A DNA stretch of 64,000 nucleotides from Hyphomicrobiales bacterium (GCA_002869065.1 PKTR01000002.1:1426001-1490000); one strand, 5' to 3'. Counted from the first letter of the stretch, positions 1 to 7,973 are shown. Notes: generated by a model not told the origin, from the letters alone. Translations and numbers: made by a program.

Positions 1-339
1 CACCGCCGGTAGGTCGCGGCGGGTCATGGCGACCGCGGTGGCGTTCGGCGCGTGGGTGTGGACGACGGCGTTGATATCGGGGCGGGCAGCGAGAATGTCG
101 CGATGGAAGCGCCATTCGGACGACGGCGCGCGCATGCCCTCCACCTTGCCGTCGAAGCCGAGCCAGACAATGTCCTCCGGCGCCATCATCTCATAGGGAA
201 TGCCGCTCGGGGTGATCAGCAGGCCGTCGCCGTGGCGCACGCCGATATTGCCGGCGGTGCCCTGATTGATGTCGAGGGCGCTCATCGACCGGCAGGCGGC
301 GATGATCTCCTTGCGCAGGGCGAATTCGGCGTCCGACAT
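1..339 (-). CDS. Class II aldolase/adducin family protein, C-terminus cut by window edge
   Basis: The first 113 residues of a class II (zinc-dependent) aldolase/adducin-fold protein, the family of L-fuculose-phosphate aldolase and related sugar-phosphate enzymes. Visible motifs are a glycine-rich substrate loop (GTAGNIGVR, about residues 28-35), an SSEW motif with the usual catalytic glutamate near residue 75, and the zinc-binding HTH at 94-96. The family is about 210-260 residues, so roughly half is missing past base 1. The ATG at 339 gives a start matching the family. Substrate cannot be told from this part. Confidence 0.88.
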   Translation of the reverse strand, partial: MSDAEFALRKEIIAACRSMSALDINQGTAGNIGVRHGDGLLITPSGIPYEMMAPEDIVWLGFDGKVEGMRAPSSEWRFHRDILAARPDINAVVHTHAPNATAVAMTRRDLPAV

Positions 340-547
340 CTCGGCTCCTTGCCTGAACATTTCCGTTCGCGTCTGCGCCGGAGGTAGCACGGAAGCGCGC
401 GCGCGGCCACAGGGTTCGCGGCTGTTTGCCGTGTTGCGCCATAATCTTGCCTCAGCCGCCTGCGGTGTTTGGCGCCGGCAGGCGGCAAGGATACGGTCCG
501 TTGCGGGGCAAAGACGCGATTCGCGGCGGCAGAAGAAGGAAAACAGC

Positions 548-2119
548 ATGACCGGATGCGGTGTGCGGGGGCACGGTACGACACGGGATCGGCAATGGCG
601 GTTCCGCCATGCGATTGCAACGGGGGCCTTTCTGCTTTTTTCGACGGTACTGACGCCCGCTTCGCCGGGCTTTGCGCAATCGGGCGCCGCGCAGGAAAGC
701 TGGCAGGTGCATCGGCTCGGTCCGTTCCAGTTCCAGGCGCCGGGCTCCTGGGTCGCCGGCACGGCGCCGGGTGAAATCCTCGTCGGCGACGAGGGTGACG
801 ACGGCAGCAGTCTGTTTCTCAGCACCGGGTCGCAGGAGGACGTTTCCGATACCATCGATGGTCTGGTGGGCACGTCGCGGACGCGTATCAGCGGCGTCCC
901 CGCAACGCGCTACGACTGGCAGTCGAGCGGTCTGCGCGGCGTTACGGTCGTCACCGAGGCGCGCGTTGGCCGGCCGCCGCTGACGGTCGTCTTCTCCACG
1001 CCGGAAGAATTCTGGGACGACAGCCGCGCGGTTTTCGATCGCGCGATCCGAAATGTCCGCTTTGCGCCGCGCCCGAAAAAAGCCGCCGAAGCGCAGTCAA
1101 CGCCGCGAGAGGCGGATGCCGCACAGCAGGGTAGCGGCGGCAGCGACGTCAAACTGCCGGCGGCGATCCGCGCGGCCATCGAGGCACGCAGTCGGGCAGG
1201 TGACGAGCCGGAGGCTGCGCCGGCGGTGGAGAAACAGGCAGAGCCCGCTGGCGATGTACCGGCGTTCCAACCGGTTGCGCCTGCGGTTGCTGCGACCGAG
1301 CCGGAAGCGCCCGCTGAACCCGCTGCGGAACCGGACGCGTCTGAACAGGCGGCCCCGCAAAAGGCTGTGGAAACCGTCGCGGAAGTGCCGGCGGCGGTTG
1401 AGCCGAAACCTGCGACGCCCGCCGTTGCGCCCACTGTTCCCGCTCCGCCGGCCGAAAAGATGGCGCAGGCGGAACTGGCCTTGCGGTCGACAACGCCGGC
1501 GGTCGTGCCCGATGCCGAGCCGAAGACTGAAGCGGTTGCTGCAGATGCGCCGGTTGAGGTGGCGCGTGTCGAGCCGGCCGAAACGGCCCCTGCTGCTGCT
1601 TCGACGCCGCCGCCTGCGGCCGAAATCCGCATGATTGCCGATCTCGGCTTCGGGCTGCGTATCCCGCAGGGCTGGGTGCTCGATGAATCCACCGATACCA
1701 AGGTGGTGAGCTGGCGGTTGCGGCATCGCGATGGGCGTTCGGGCATGACCGGCGCCGGCGCCTATGCGCTGACGCTCACGCTCACCGACGACAGCGGCAA
1801 GATTCCCTTCGATACGCTGTTTGCCGACACGGCGGGCTATCTCGCGGGAACCCTCATGAGCGGCGGCAAGATCTCTTCGGAGCGACAGGCCGTGCTCGGG
1901 CCGATGACGGGACGGGTCGCGGATCTGGTCGGCACGGCTGTCGATGGCGGCGAGAGCGCCCGGGCGCGCGTGTTCATCGCCCGCAAGGACGGCCGGCTTC
2001 TGGTGCTCAGTGCCGTTGGCGGCAAGGGCGCCGCGCTCGATCAGGCGTTCGGTGCCGGTGGGCTGGTGACCACGGGGCTGCGCCCAGTGGAGGCAGCCTC
2101 GGCGACAGCGGCAGAGTAG
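548..2119 (+). CDS. Exported protein with two similar globular domains and a Pro/Ala/Glu-rich linker
   Basis: A 523-residue protein of unknown function. The ATG at 548 follows a purine-rich GAAGGAAA and precedes a signal-peptide-like stretch (basic residues to about 22, a hydrophobic core, then a cleavage-like site at GFA-Q), so it is probably periplasmic. Residues about 50-160 form one domain. About 165-360 is low-complexity linker rich in A, P, E and V. The last 155 residues form a second domain. Both domains open with a similar LG-F-P-GW pattern, which suggests an internal duplication resembling PsbP/DUF1795-like folds (inference). A longer reading frame upstream has no signal peptide at its start. 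Confidence 0.75.
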   Translation: MTGCGVRGHGTTRDRQWRFRHAIATGAFLLFSTVLTPASPGFAQSGAAQESWQVHRLGPFQFQAPGSWVAGTAPGEILVGDEGDDGSSLFLSTGSQEDVSDTIDGLVGTSRTRISGVPATRYDWQSSGLRGVTVVTEARVGRPPLTVVFSTPEEFWDDSRAVFDRAIRNVRFAPRPKKAAEAQSTPREADAAQQGSGGSDVKLPAAIRAAIEARSRAGDEPEAAPAVEKQAEPAGDVPAFQPVAPAVAATEPEAPAEPAAEPDASEQAAPQKAVETVAEVPAAVEPKPATPAVAPTVPAPPAEKMAQAELALRSTTPAVVPDAEPKTEAVAADAPVEVARVEPAETAPAAASTPPPAAEIRMIADLGFGLRIPQGWVLDESTDTKVVSWRLRHRDGRSGMTGAGAYALTLTLTDDSGKIPFDTLFADTAGYLAGTLMSGGKISSERQAVLGPMTGRVADLVGTAVDGGESARARVFIARKDGRLLVLSAVGGKGAALDQAFGAGGLVTTGLRPVEAASATAAE

Positions 2120-2135
2120 CCGACGCCAGCGGGCG

Positions 2136-2813
2136 TCAGGTCAGGAACGGGTTGGATGTCCGCTCGGCACCGAAGGTGGACATCGGCCCGTGTCCCGGCA
2201 GGAACGAGACGTCGTCGCCGAGCGGCAGAAGCTTGTCCTTGATCGAGGAAATCAGGTCGGCGTGGTTGCCGCGCGGGAAGTCGGTGCGGCCGATCGATCC
2301 CTGGAACAGCACATCGCCGACCAGGGCGAAACGCGCGGTCTCGTCGTAGAACACAACGTGACCGGGCGTGTGGCCCGGGCAGTGGATGACCTTGAAGGTG
2401 ATGGTGCCGACGCTGACGGTGTCGCCGTCGCTCAGCCAGCGATCGGGTTCGACATTGCGGCCGCCGGACGCGCCGAAGCGCTGGCCCTGTTCTTCCATCG
2501 CTTCAAGCAGGAAACGGTCGCCCTCGTGCGGGCCCTCGATGGTGACGCCGAGGCGCTCGGCCAGTTCGGTCGCGCCGCCGGCATGGTCGAGATGGCCGTG
2601 GGTGAGCCAGATCTTTTCGATCTCGATGCCCTGGTTTTCGATCTCGGCAACAAGCCGGTCGACGTCTCCGCCGGGATCGACGACAGCGCCCTTGCCGGTC
2701 TCGGTGCACCACAGGATCGTGCAGTTCTGCATGAAGCCGGTGACGGGTACGACGGCGGCTTTCAGGGTCGACTCCACGGGCTTGGTCCTCGCGCGGTTGT
2801 TTTGCCGCTGCAT
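2136..2813 (-). CDS. MBL-fold metallo-hydrolase (YcbL-like, glyoxalase II superfamily)
   Basis: A metallo-beta-lactamase-fold hydrolase of about 225 residues. The zinc-binding motif THGHLDH is at residues 71-77, followed by HCPGHTPGH, the GDVLF aspartate and a final PGHGP. The pattern matches small cytosolic YcbL-like hydrolases, related to but shorter than hydroxyacylglutathione hydrolase. The start is uncertain: ATG at 2813 has a poor ribosome site, while GTG at 2777 follows AGGA at about 8 bases and aligns better with the usual N-terminus. The gene converges with the exported-protein gene ending at 2119. A second glyoxalase-II-type gene, gloB, lies at 27.9 kb. Confidence 0.88.
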   Translation of the reverse strand: MQRQNNRARTKPVESTLKAAVVPVTGFMQNCTILWCTETGKGAVVDPGGDVDRLVAEIENQGIEIEKIWLTHGHLDHAGGATELAERLGVTIEGPHEGDRFLLEAMEEQGQRFGASGGRNVEPDRWLSDGDTVSVGTITFKVIHCPGHTPGHVVFYDETARFALVGDVLFQGSIGRTDFPRGNHADLISSIKDKLLPLGDDVSFLPGHGPMSTFGAERTSNPFLT

Positions 2814-2883
2814 AGCGAGGTTTGCCCCGCGCGACAAGGTGACAAACCGGCAGCGGACCCGGTTTGCCTTTTTCTGTCATGAC

Positions 2884-3615
2884 TTAACGGTCGTCGCGAA
2901 CGCGTCGAAGGTACGGGCTCGGGAGCCGGGCCGGGACCGCGCCATGGCCTCTTCGCTCGGCCGTGCGCCGGGTCGGTTTGCTGTGCCGGTAGCGCTCGCT
3001 GCGGGCCTTGACGAATAGCGGGAGGTTCGGCAGTCGGCGGAAATCGCGCCTGTCGTAAGCCTTGTGGCGGACATCGCATTGCCGGTCGGCGGCGCGCAGG
3101 GCGCGATGGATTTCGCGCTGCAACGATGCGCAGGAGCGAGGCGAACTCATGCGCCGGGCCTTTTTCACAAAGCGATTGAGACAGCCCATGTAGATCGTCT
3201 TGTGATGCAATTCATGGCGTCGGGTGAAGGCGCGGAAGGAATCCCAGGCGCGCCGGGTGCGGCGATCGAACGACGCACGATGGACGGCGCGCGGCAGTGT
3301 CATGGTGAAGCGGATCCTGAGCGATAGCGAGCGCACCGTGCAGCGGCCCGCCTTTTGCCGCGTCTCGATGCGCAGGTCGTATTTGGGCCGGATGTTTGCC
3401 ATCGCCGGACCGTAGTCGCCACGAAAGGGGCGGGTCTTCATGAAGGAAACGGCGGCCTTGGCGCTGCGGCCATGGACGCGATAGTCGCGCTCGACCAGCG
3501 ACGCCTTGATGCCGGCTGCCGTCGGGCCGGCCGCAAGGGTCAGTGCGGCGGCCAATGCGATTTGGCCGGCCATACGAAGGGCCTTTCGCAGCAGTGTCTC
3601 CTTCTTCAGCGCCAT
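2884..3615 (-). CDS. DUF922-type secreted putative zinc protease
   Basis: A 243-residue protein with an N-terminal signal-like segment (about residues 8-32) and a central RRHELHHKTIY motif. The HExxH-like HELHH resembles the putative metal-binding site of DUF922 family proteins. The function is unknown; a periplasmic metal-dependent peptidase is a family-level inference. The C-terminal 45 residues are very basic and proline-rich. The chosen ATG at 3615 sits 4-5 bases behind GGGGAG; an in-frame GTG at 3627 is possible. It lies 46 bases upstream of, and in the same direction as, the metallo-hydrolase gene. Confidence 0.72.
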   Translation of the reverse strand: MALKKETLLRKALRMAGQIALAAALTLAAGPTAAGIKASLVERDYRVHGRSAKAAVSFMKTRPFRGDYGPAMANIRPKYDLRIETRQKAGRCTVRSLSLRIRFTMTLPRAVHRASFDRRTRRAWDSFRAFTRRHELHHKTIYMGCLNRFVKKARRMSSPRSCASLQREIHRALRAADRQCDVRHKAYDRRDFRRLPNLPLFVKARSERYRHSKPTRRTAERRGHGAVPARLPSPYLRRVRDDR

Positions 3616-4236
3616 TGAACTCCCCACCAGCCGGACACATTGAGAAAAGTTTCCCGAAAGCAGCGGGCGGCTTCAAGTCACGTTTGTGCGACGCCGGGTT
3701 ACGCGCATCGAGCGGATACGGCGAAGTTCAGCCTGGCCAGACCGGGCGCGCCGTTGGCAATTGGTCAGGACCACGCAGCGATGCCGAGGTCTCCGCGGAC
3801 AAGAGCGAAAATAACCGCACGGATCGCTTCTGGCTGACCCGGGACCGGAAATTTGAGTATAGCTTTTCTTTATCCTTGAAATCCCACCACGCAGATTTGC
3901 ATTTAACGTCATCGAGGCAATACAACATTCTGGAAAACTTCCTATTTCAAGTATCCCTCAATTTTGATGCATAATTTTTGAGCAGCCTGTCACGTCATTC
4001 TGCGAGCCGGCAAACCGTTGGCCATTGAAATTCCTTGAAGAAAGCCTGTGGATACGCCATACTTCTTGCTGGCAACGTTTCGACGGCGGATTTTCCCGGA
4101 CAGCGCGGCGGCCGAGAAATGCGCACCCTTATTCCATCGCTCGAACACGAGGCCGTGTGAGCCGGCGGCAGGGGCCGCTTTGGAATACGACTGGTCGTGT
4201 CCGTGACGGCGCGATGGAACAGGTGGCGTTCAGACG
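3616..4236. promoter_or_regulatory. Long leader/intergenic region upstream of the cold-shock gene
   Basis: About 620 bases with no convincing gene. Positions 3840-4000 are clearly AT-richer than the surroundings, and the GC-rich part 4090-4236 abuts the cold-shock gene. Long 5' untranslated leaders are common for cspA-type genes and often regulate translation by temperature, so this could hold the promoter (in the AT-rich part) and a structured leader. That is inference from position and composition; no clear -10/-35 pair was identified. Confidence 0.35.
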
Positions 4237-4797
4237 ATGCATGATGACGAAAATGGCGGCTATCGACCGCCTCGTGGTGGCGATTCCCGAGACAACAGAC
4301 GCGGTGGCGGCGGTTATGGTGGCGGCCGTCGTGAAGGTGGCGGCTACGGCGGCGGACGCCGCGAGGGCGGCGGCTACGGTGGCGGCGACCGCTTCGGCGG
4401 TGGCGGCGGCGGTGGTGATCGCTTCGGCGGTGGCGGCGGCGATCGCTACGGTGGCGGCGGAGGCTACGGCGGTGGCGGTGGCGGTGGCGATCGTTTCGGC
4501 GGTGGCGGCGGTTATGGCGGCGGTGGCGGCGAGCGCAGCGGCGGATTCCGCGGTGGCGACCGCGAACCGGTCGAGCGTGGACCGCGTCAGCCGGGTACCG
4601 TGAAATTCTTCAAGGCCGACAAGGGCTATGGCTTCATCACGCCGGATACCGGCGAGGCGGATGTGTTCGTGCATATCTCCGCGGTGGAGCGGTCCGGCCT
4701 GAACGGTCTCGACAGCGGCCAGCGGATCACCTACGAGACCGAGCCCGACCGGCGCGGTCGCGGTCCGAAGGCCGTGAACCTGCAGATCGAGGAATAG
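4237..4797 (+). CDS. Cold-shock domain protein with N-terminal glycine-rich RGG/GYGG arm
   Basis: A 186-residue nucleic acid-binding protein. Residues 118-186 are a complete cold-shock domain with RNP1 KGYGFI (129-134) and RNP2 VFVHI (143-147), so it should bind single-stranded RNA or DNA in the cytoplasm. Residues 22-108 are almost pure repeats of GGGYGGGRRE, GGGGDRFGG and RGG-like units. Glycine-rich arms of RNA-binding proteins usually follow the folded domain; here it precedes it. The ATG at 4237 is the only good start in this frame, but its ribosome site is weak. The alanine-rich readings in other frames here are shadows of the GGN repeats. Confidence 0.93.
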   Translation: MHDDENGGYRPPRGGDSRDNRRGGGGYGGGRREGGGYGGGRREGGGYGGGDRFGGGGGGGDRFGGGGGDRYGGGGGYGGGGGGGDRFGGGGGYGGGGGERSGGFRGGDREPVERGPRQPGTVKFFKADKGYGFITPDTGEADVFVHISAVERSGLNGLDSGQRITYETEPDRRGRGPKAVNLQIEE

Positions 4798-4883
4798 CCC
4801 GTCGGCATCCGGTCCTGCCAGTTGTTCGGCGGGGATCGGATCCGGTGCCGGACGGAATACTCTGTTTTTGCACGCTTTCTTAT

Positions 4884-4907
4884 CCAAAAAGTCTGTCAGC
4901 TTTTTGG
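4884..4907. other. A/T-stem hairpin 3' of the cold-shock gene
   Basis: CCAAAAAG (4884-4891) and CTTTTTGG (4900-4907) form a perfect 8-bp stem around an 8-base loop, between the cold-shock stop codon and the terminator at 4957. It may be a pause or processing element, or part of a 3'-UTR small RNA; no evidence distinguishes these. Confidence 0.4.
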
Positions 4908-4956
4908 GAAAGCGCGATGGGGCGCCCAGTTAAGCCTACGGTTTTTGCGACAGATG

Positions 4957-4981
4957 AGGCGGCCTCCGGGCCGCCTTTTTT
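4957..4981 (+). terminator. Rho-independent terminator of the cold-shock gene
   Basis: Perfect 8-bp stem AGGCGGCC/GGCCGCCT (4957-4964, 4969-4976) closed by a TCCG tetraloop and followed by TTTTT (4977-4981). It lies 160 bases after the cold-shock stop codon and before the start of the next gene. Confidence 0.9.
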
Positions 4982-5056
4982 GTGTCCGCTTGCCGGGGTG
5001 GTTTGGGTCGGCCAAGGTAGCATCGCAAATGGTGGTTGACGGGGCTGGTCGTGCCG

Positions 5057-6712
5057 ATGATTCAGATATCGAAACGCTTTCTTCGCGCACTTGCCGAAGG
5101 GCTTTCGCCGCTCGGGGTCGTCGCGTCCGCAGTCGTCTTCAACGCATCGCTGACGCCGACGCTGGTGCCGCGCGACGCGCTGATTTCCGGTTTGCTCGGT
5201 GGCGTATTCGCGGCCTTGGGCTACGAACTCGGCAATCTTTTTTCCTTGCTCTGGCGCTATCTGGAACTTCCCGTTTCGAGCGTGCGCAATCGCCGGATCG
5301 CCCTAGTCCTTGCGGGTGCGATCGCGGCTGCGGTTGTCGCCTACGGGCTGTTCAAGGCGATCGGCTGGCAGAACGCGACGCGCACTGTGTTCCGCGTCGA
5401 GCCGCTTCATCCCACGGCGCTGGTCACAATTCTGCTCGCCGCAATCGCGGTCGCTTTCTTTCTCTGGCTGCTTTTCCGCGTTCTGGGTATGGCGCGGCAC
5501 AAGCTGCAGGGCTGGCTGGAGCGGATCGTGCCGCGGCGGATCGGCTACGTCGTCTCCACGGTGGTCGTGCTCTGGCTGGTTTGGGTGATCGCGAGCGGCA
5601 CGCTGCTGCAGCGTGTCTTCGATATCGCCGACAGATCGCTTGCTGCTGCCGATGCGCTGTTCGAGCCGGACATCGCGCGGCCCGACGATCCGGTGAAGAC
5701 GGGCAGCGCCGCCTCGCTGATCCGCTGGAACGAACTCGGCCGGCGCGGCCGGCAGTATATCGCCAGGGCGCCGACGGCGGCCGAGATCGCGCCGTTTTTC
5801 GGTGCGGCGGCACGCGATCCCGTTCGGGTATATGTTGGGCGCGGCGCGGCCGAGACCGCCAAGGCCCGGGCGAAGCTCGCGCTTGAGGAACTGATCCGCG
5901 TTGGCGGCTTCGAACGCTCGGTTCTGGTGGTCACCGTGCCGACCGGTACGGGCTGGATGGATCCGGGCGCCTACGACACCGTTGACGTGATGTTCGGTGG
6001 CGATGTCGCGACCGTCTCGGTCCAGTACTCGTATCTGTCGAGCTTTCTGGCGCTGATGAAGCATCCCGAATACGGCGTCGACCAGGCCGAGGCGCTGTTC
6101 GATGTGGTCTATGCCCACTGGAAGACCTTGCCGAGGGAGACGCGGCCGAAATTCTACGTCTCGGGGCTCAGCCAGGGCGCGTACAATTCGCAAGCAGCGC
6201 TGCCGCTGCTCGACATGCTCGGCGATCCGATCAACGGGGCGATGTGGGCCGGCTCGCCGTTCTTTTCGCACTACTGGGCGGATGTGCGCGACGACCGCAA
6301 TCCCGACAGCCCGGCCTGGCGGCCGACATTCGGCAACGGCTCGCTCGCCCGGGTACTGACCCAGACCGGCGGGCTCGACGAGGCGGCGGCGCCGTGGGGT
6401 CCGGTGCGTTTCGTCTTTCTCAACTACCCGAGCGACCCGATCGTCGCCTTCACCTTCGACAGCGCGTTTCGCCAGCCGGCCTGGCTCGAGCGGCCGCGCG
6501 CGCCGGACGTCTCCGACGAGCTGATCTGGTTTCCGATGCTGACAATGCTGCAGACGGCGGTCGATTCGGTGCTCGCCGTCGGTGTGCCCGGCTACGGCCA
6601 CGACTATGTTGCCGCCGACTATATCGACGCCTGGGCCGCGGTCGCCGATCCGCCGGGCTGGTCGCCTGCGCGCGCCGAGGCGCTGAAGGCGTATTTCCGC
6701 GCGCGCCGGTGA
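5057..6712 (+). CDS. Membrane-anchored alpha/beta-hydrolase (Abhydrolase_9-type)
   Basis: A roughly 550-residue protein. The first 200 residues contain four or five hydrophobic helices. The rest is an alpha/beta-hydrolase domain with the nucleophile elbow GLSQG in FYVSGLSQGAYNS and a late conserved GHDYV histidine. This two-part plan matches the Abhydrolase_9 N-terminal and catalytic families. The substrate is unknown; esterase or lipase activity is a family-level guess. ATG at 5057 is preferred; TTG at 5036 and GTG at 5051 are alternatives. The gene stands alone between the cold-shock terminator and the repeat region. Confidence 0.82.
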   Translation: MIQISKRFLRALAEGLSPLGVVASAVVFNASLTPTLVPRDALISGLLGGVFAALGYELGNLFSLLWRYLELPVSSVRNRRIALVLAGAIAAAVVAYGLFKAIGWQNATRTVFRVEPLHPTALVTILLAAIAVAFFLWLLFRVLGMARHKLQGWLERIVPRRIGYVVSTVVVLWLVWVIASGTLLQRVFDIADRSLAAADALFEPDIARPDDPVKTGSAASLIRWNELGRRGRQYIARAPTAAEIAPFFGAAARDPVRVYVGRGAAETAKARAKLALEELIRVGGFERSVLVVTVPTGTGWMDPGAYDTVDVMFGGDVATVSVQYSYLSSFLALMKHPEYGVDQAEALFDVVYAHWKTLPRETRPKFYVSGLSQGAYNSQAALPLLDMLGDPINGAMWAGSPFFSHYWADVRDDRNPDSPAWRPTFGNGSLARVLTQTGGLDEAAAPWGPVRFVFLNYPSDPIVAFTFDSAFRQPAWLERPRAPDVSDELIWFPMLTMLQTAVDSVLAVGVPGYGHDYVAADYIDAWAAVADPPGWSPARAEALKAYFRARR

Positions 6713-6717
6713 GGGCG

Positions 6718-6766
6718 TTGCGACAAGCCCGGAAGTCCGAGGCGAACCAATTCAGCCATTTGGCAT
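6718..6766. repeat. Partial, diverged copy of the 91-bp repeat
   Basis: Directly after the hydrolase stop codon, GCGACAAGCC, then CCGAGGCGAACCAATTCAG, matches the second half of the 91-bp units at 6954-7226 with a few changes. It suggests the array once extended further and was interrupted by the sequence at 6767-6953. Confidence 0.75.
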
Positions 6767-6792
6767 ACTTGTGTATGTCACTGAAATGGACT

Positions 6793-6888
6793 CGAACCCG
6801 CAGGGTTCGCAAGCGCGACTGCGCGCCGGAACACGGATGTTTCCGTGTTCCGCCTGAACATCACTGACAAGTCGGCTACAGCCGACTT
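6793..6888. other. Three consecutive hairpins between repeat copies
   Basis: Three perfect inverted repeats in 96 bases: CGAACCC/GGGTTCG (6793-6799, 6803-6809), GGAACACGGA/TCCGTGTTCC (6828-6837, 6842-6851) and AAGTCGGC/GCCGACTT (6869-6876, 6881-6888). Loops are 3-4 bases. No T-tract follows on either strand, so they are not classical terminators. They may be REP-like elements or barriers at the 3' end of the hydrolase mRNA. Confidence 0.6.
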
Positions 6889-6953
6889 GAGCCGCTCAGG
6901 CCGCCCCATCGGAGACCTGAGCGAAGCGAAGATACGTCGTGAGATATGAAGAC

Positions 6954-7226
6954 TGGTGGAGCCACCCGTTGCGCCTTCGAACGTTGTTCGAAGCGCGACA
7001 AGCCTCGAAGACCGAGGCGAACCAATTCAGTGATCTAGGGGAATTGGTGGAGCCACCCGTTGCGCCTTCGAACGTCGTTCGAAGCGCGACAAGCCTCGAA
7101 ATCCGAGGCGACCCAATTCAGTGATCTAGGGGAATTGGTGGAGCCACCCGTTGCGTCTTCGAACGTCGTTCGAAGCGCGACAAGCCTCGAAGTTCGAGGC
7201 GAACCAATTCAATCATTTGAGGGAAT
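6954..7226. repeat. Three tandem 91-bp repeats carrying the tRNA-Ala 3' end
   Basis: Three units start at 6954, 7045 and 7136, and the tRNA-Ala 3' terminus starts at 7227, exactly one more period on. Each unit begins with TGGTGGAGCC, the complement of the last ten bases of the tRNA (GGCTCCACCA). Each then carries the near-palindrome TTCGAACGTCGTTCGAA and a CTCGAA/TTCGAG-type inverted repeat, and ends in CCAATTCA. The units are about 95% identical. Read in the tRNA direction they form its 3' trailer. Confidence 0.93.
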
Positions 7227-7302
7227 TGGTGGAGCCGAGGGGAATCGAACCCCTGACCTCTGCAGTGCGATTGCAGCGCTATCCCATCTGAGCTACGGCC
7301 CC
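7227..7302 (-). tRNA. tRNA-Ala (anticodon CGC)
   Basis: The reverse strand folds as a 76-base tRNA with encoded CCA. The acceptor GGGGCCG pairs with CGGCTCC and includes the G3-U70 pair that specifies alanine. The anticodon stem is CTGCA/TGCAG with loop ATCGCAC, giving anticodon CGC for codon GCG. The T-arm is AGGGG-TTCGATT-CCCCT. One D-stem pair is mismatched (C13/T22). No integrase gene is nearby. Confidence 0.96.
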
Positions 7303-7322
7303 AAGGGGGAAAATCGAGCGCC

Positions 7323-7351
7323 ATTTAGGGGACGCGCCGCCATCCTGTCAA
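7323..7351 (-). promoter_or_regulatory. Probable promoter of tRNA-Ala
   Basis: On the reverse strand a perfect -35 TTGACA (7351-7346) and CTAAAT (7328-7323) are separated by exactly 17 bases, ending about 21 bases before the tRNA 5' end at 7302. Spacing and position fit a sigma-70-type stable RNA promoter. Confidence 0.7.
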
Positions 7352-7648
7352 GCGCAATGGGGGCGGCGTGGGCAAATCGTTTCGCGTTTTCCCGATCATG
7401 TCGGGGGATGCCCCGCTAAGTCCCGGCGGGCCGATCCGTTTACGCTGTCGGCGGGAAGGCTTGCGGATGGGGCAGGTGAAAGCTACATCAGGGAGAACGC
7501 AGGACGAATAGCGGCATTCCCCCGCCGGCAGCGCATCGGCGCCGGCTTGTGCGGCTTCGTTCTTTCCCCGACCGGGACACTGCAGGGCGGCCACCGGGTC
7601 GCCGCGGGCCGGTTGCCAAGAGTATGACCGAACAGGCGGTGCCGATCC
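7352..7648. other. Intergenic stretch between the tRNA promoter and yggT
   Basis: About 300 bases without a supported gene. An 89-codon reverse frame (7325-7594) exists, but it overlaps the tRNA promoter and has no recognisable features. The yggT promoter presumably lies here; none is obvious. Confidence 0.4.
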
Positions 7649-7948
7649 ATGTGCTCAATTCTCCAGATTATTTTCATTATCCTGCAGATCTACACCTGGG
7701 TCGTGATCGCCAGCGCGATCTTTTCCTGGCTCTACGCGTTCAACGTGGTCAATCCGCGCAACAGCTTCGTCGCCATGATTGGCAACGCGCTCTACCAACT
7801 GACCGAACCGGTCTACAAGCGCATCCGCCGCTTCCTGCCCGATCTGGGCGGCCTCGATCTGTCGCCGGTCGTGGTGCTGCTTCTCATCATCTTCATCGAG
7901 ATTCTGATGCGGAACAATCTGGTGCCGATGTTCTGCTACGCCGGCTAG
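7649..7948 (+). CDS. YggT family membrane protein
   Basis: A 99-residue protein with two hydrophobic helices (about residues 3-30 and 68-92) flanking a conserved loop with NPRN and LTEPVYKRIRRFLP, typical of YggT. YggT proteins are small inner-membrane proteins linked to osmotic tolerance and placed near cell-division or pyrroline-carboxylate genes in other bacteria; the exact role is unknown. The ATG at 7649 gives the family's usual length. It is followed 25 bases later by the DUF167 gene, the common yggT-yggU order. Confidence 0.92.
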   Translation: MCSILQIIFIILQIYTWVVIASAIFSWLYAFNVVNPRNSFVAMIGNALYQLTEPVYKRIRRFLPDLGGLDLSPVVVLLLIIFIEILMRNNLVPMFCYAG

Positions 7949-7973
7949 GACTGGCTGACTGGCTGAAACCGCC

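Noticed and set aside
910-1746. A 278-codon reverse-strand open frame opposite the exported-protein gene
   Set aside because: It is Ala/Ser/Gly-rich shadow translation opposite a proline- and alanine-rich coding region, with no signals of its own.
4025-4887. Alanine/threonine-rich frames on both strands across the cold-shock gene
   Set aside because: They are other-frame readings of the GGN glycine repeats; the cold-shock domain fixes the real frame.
5303-6601. A 432-codon reverse frame opposite the alpha/beta-hydrolase
   Set aside because: Antisense to a clear protein; composition (Arg, His, Gly, Asp) is typical of shadow frames in GC-rich DNA.
6787-6810. A tRNA T-arm-like sequence (GGACTCGAACCC on the forward strand)
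   Set aside because: It is explained by the CGAACCC/GGGTTCG hairpin; no acceptor, anticodon or D-arm accompanies it.
6954-7226. CRISPR array
   Set aside because: Unit length and spacing (91 bp with no unique spacers) do not fit, and there are no cas genes.
6718-7302. Genomic island or prophage attachment site at the tRNA
   Set aside because: No integrase, phage or transfer genes and no change in gene content nearby; only the short 3' end repeats are present.
7325-7594. An 89-codon reverse frame upstream of the tRNA
   Set aside because: It overlaps the tRNA promoter, lacks a ribosome site, and the protein is not recognisable.
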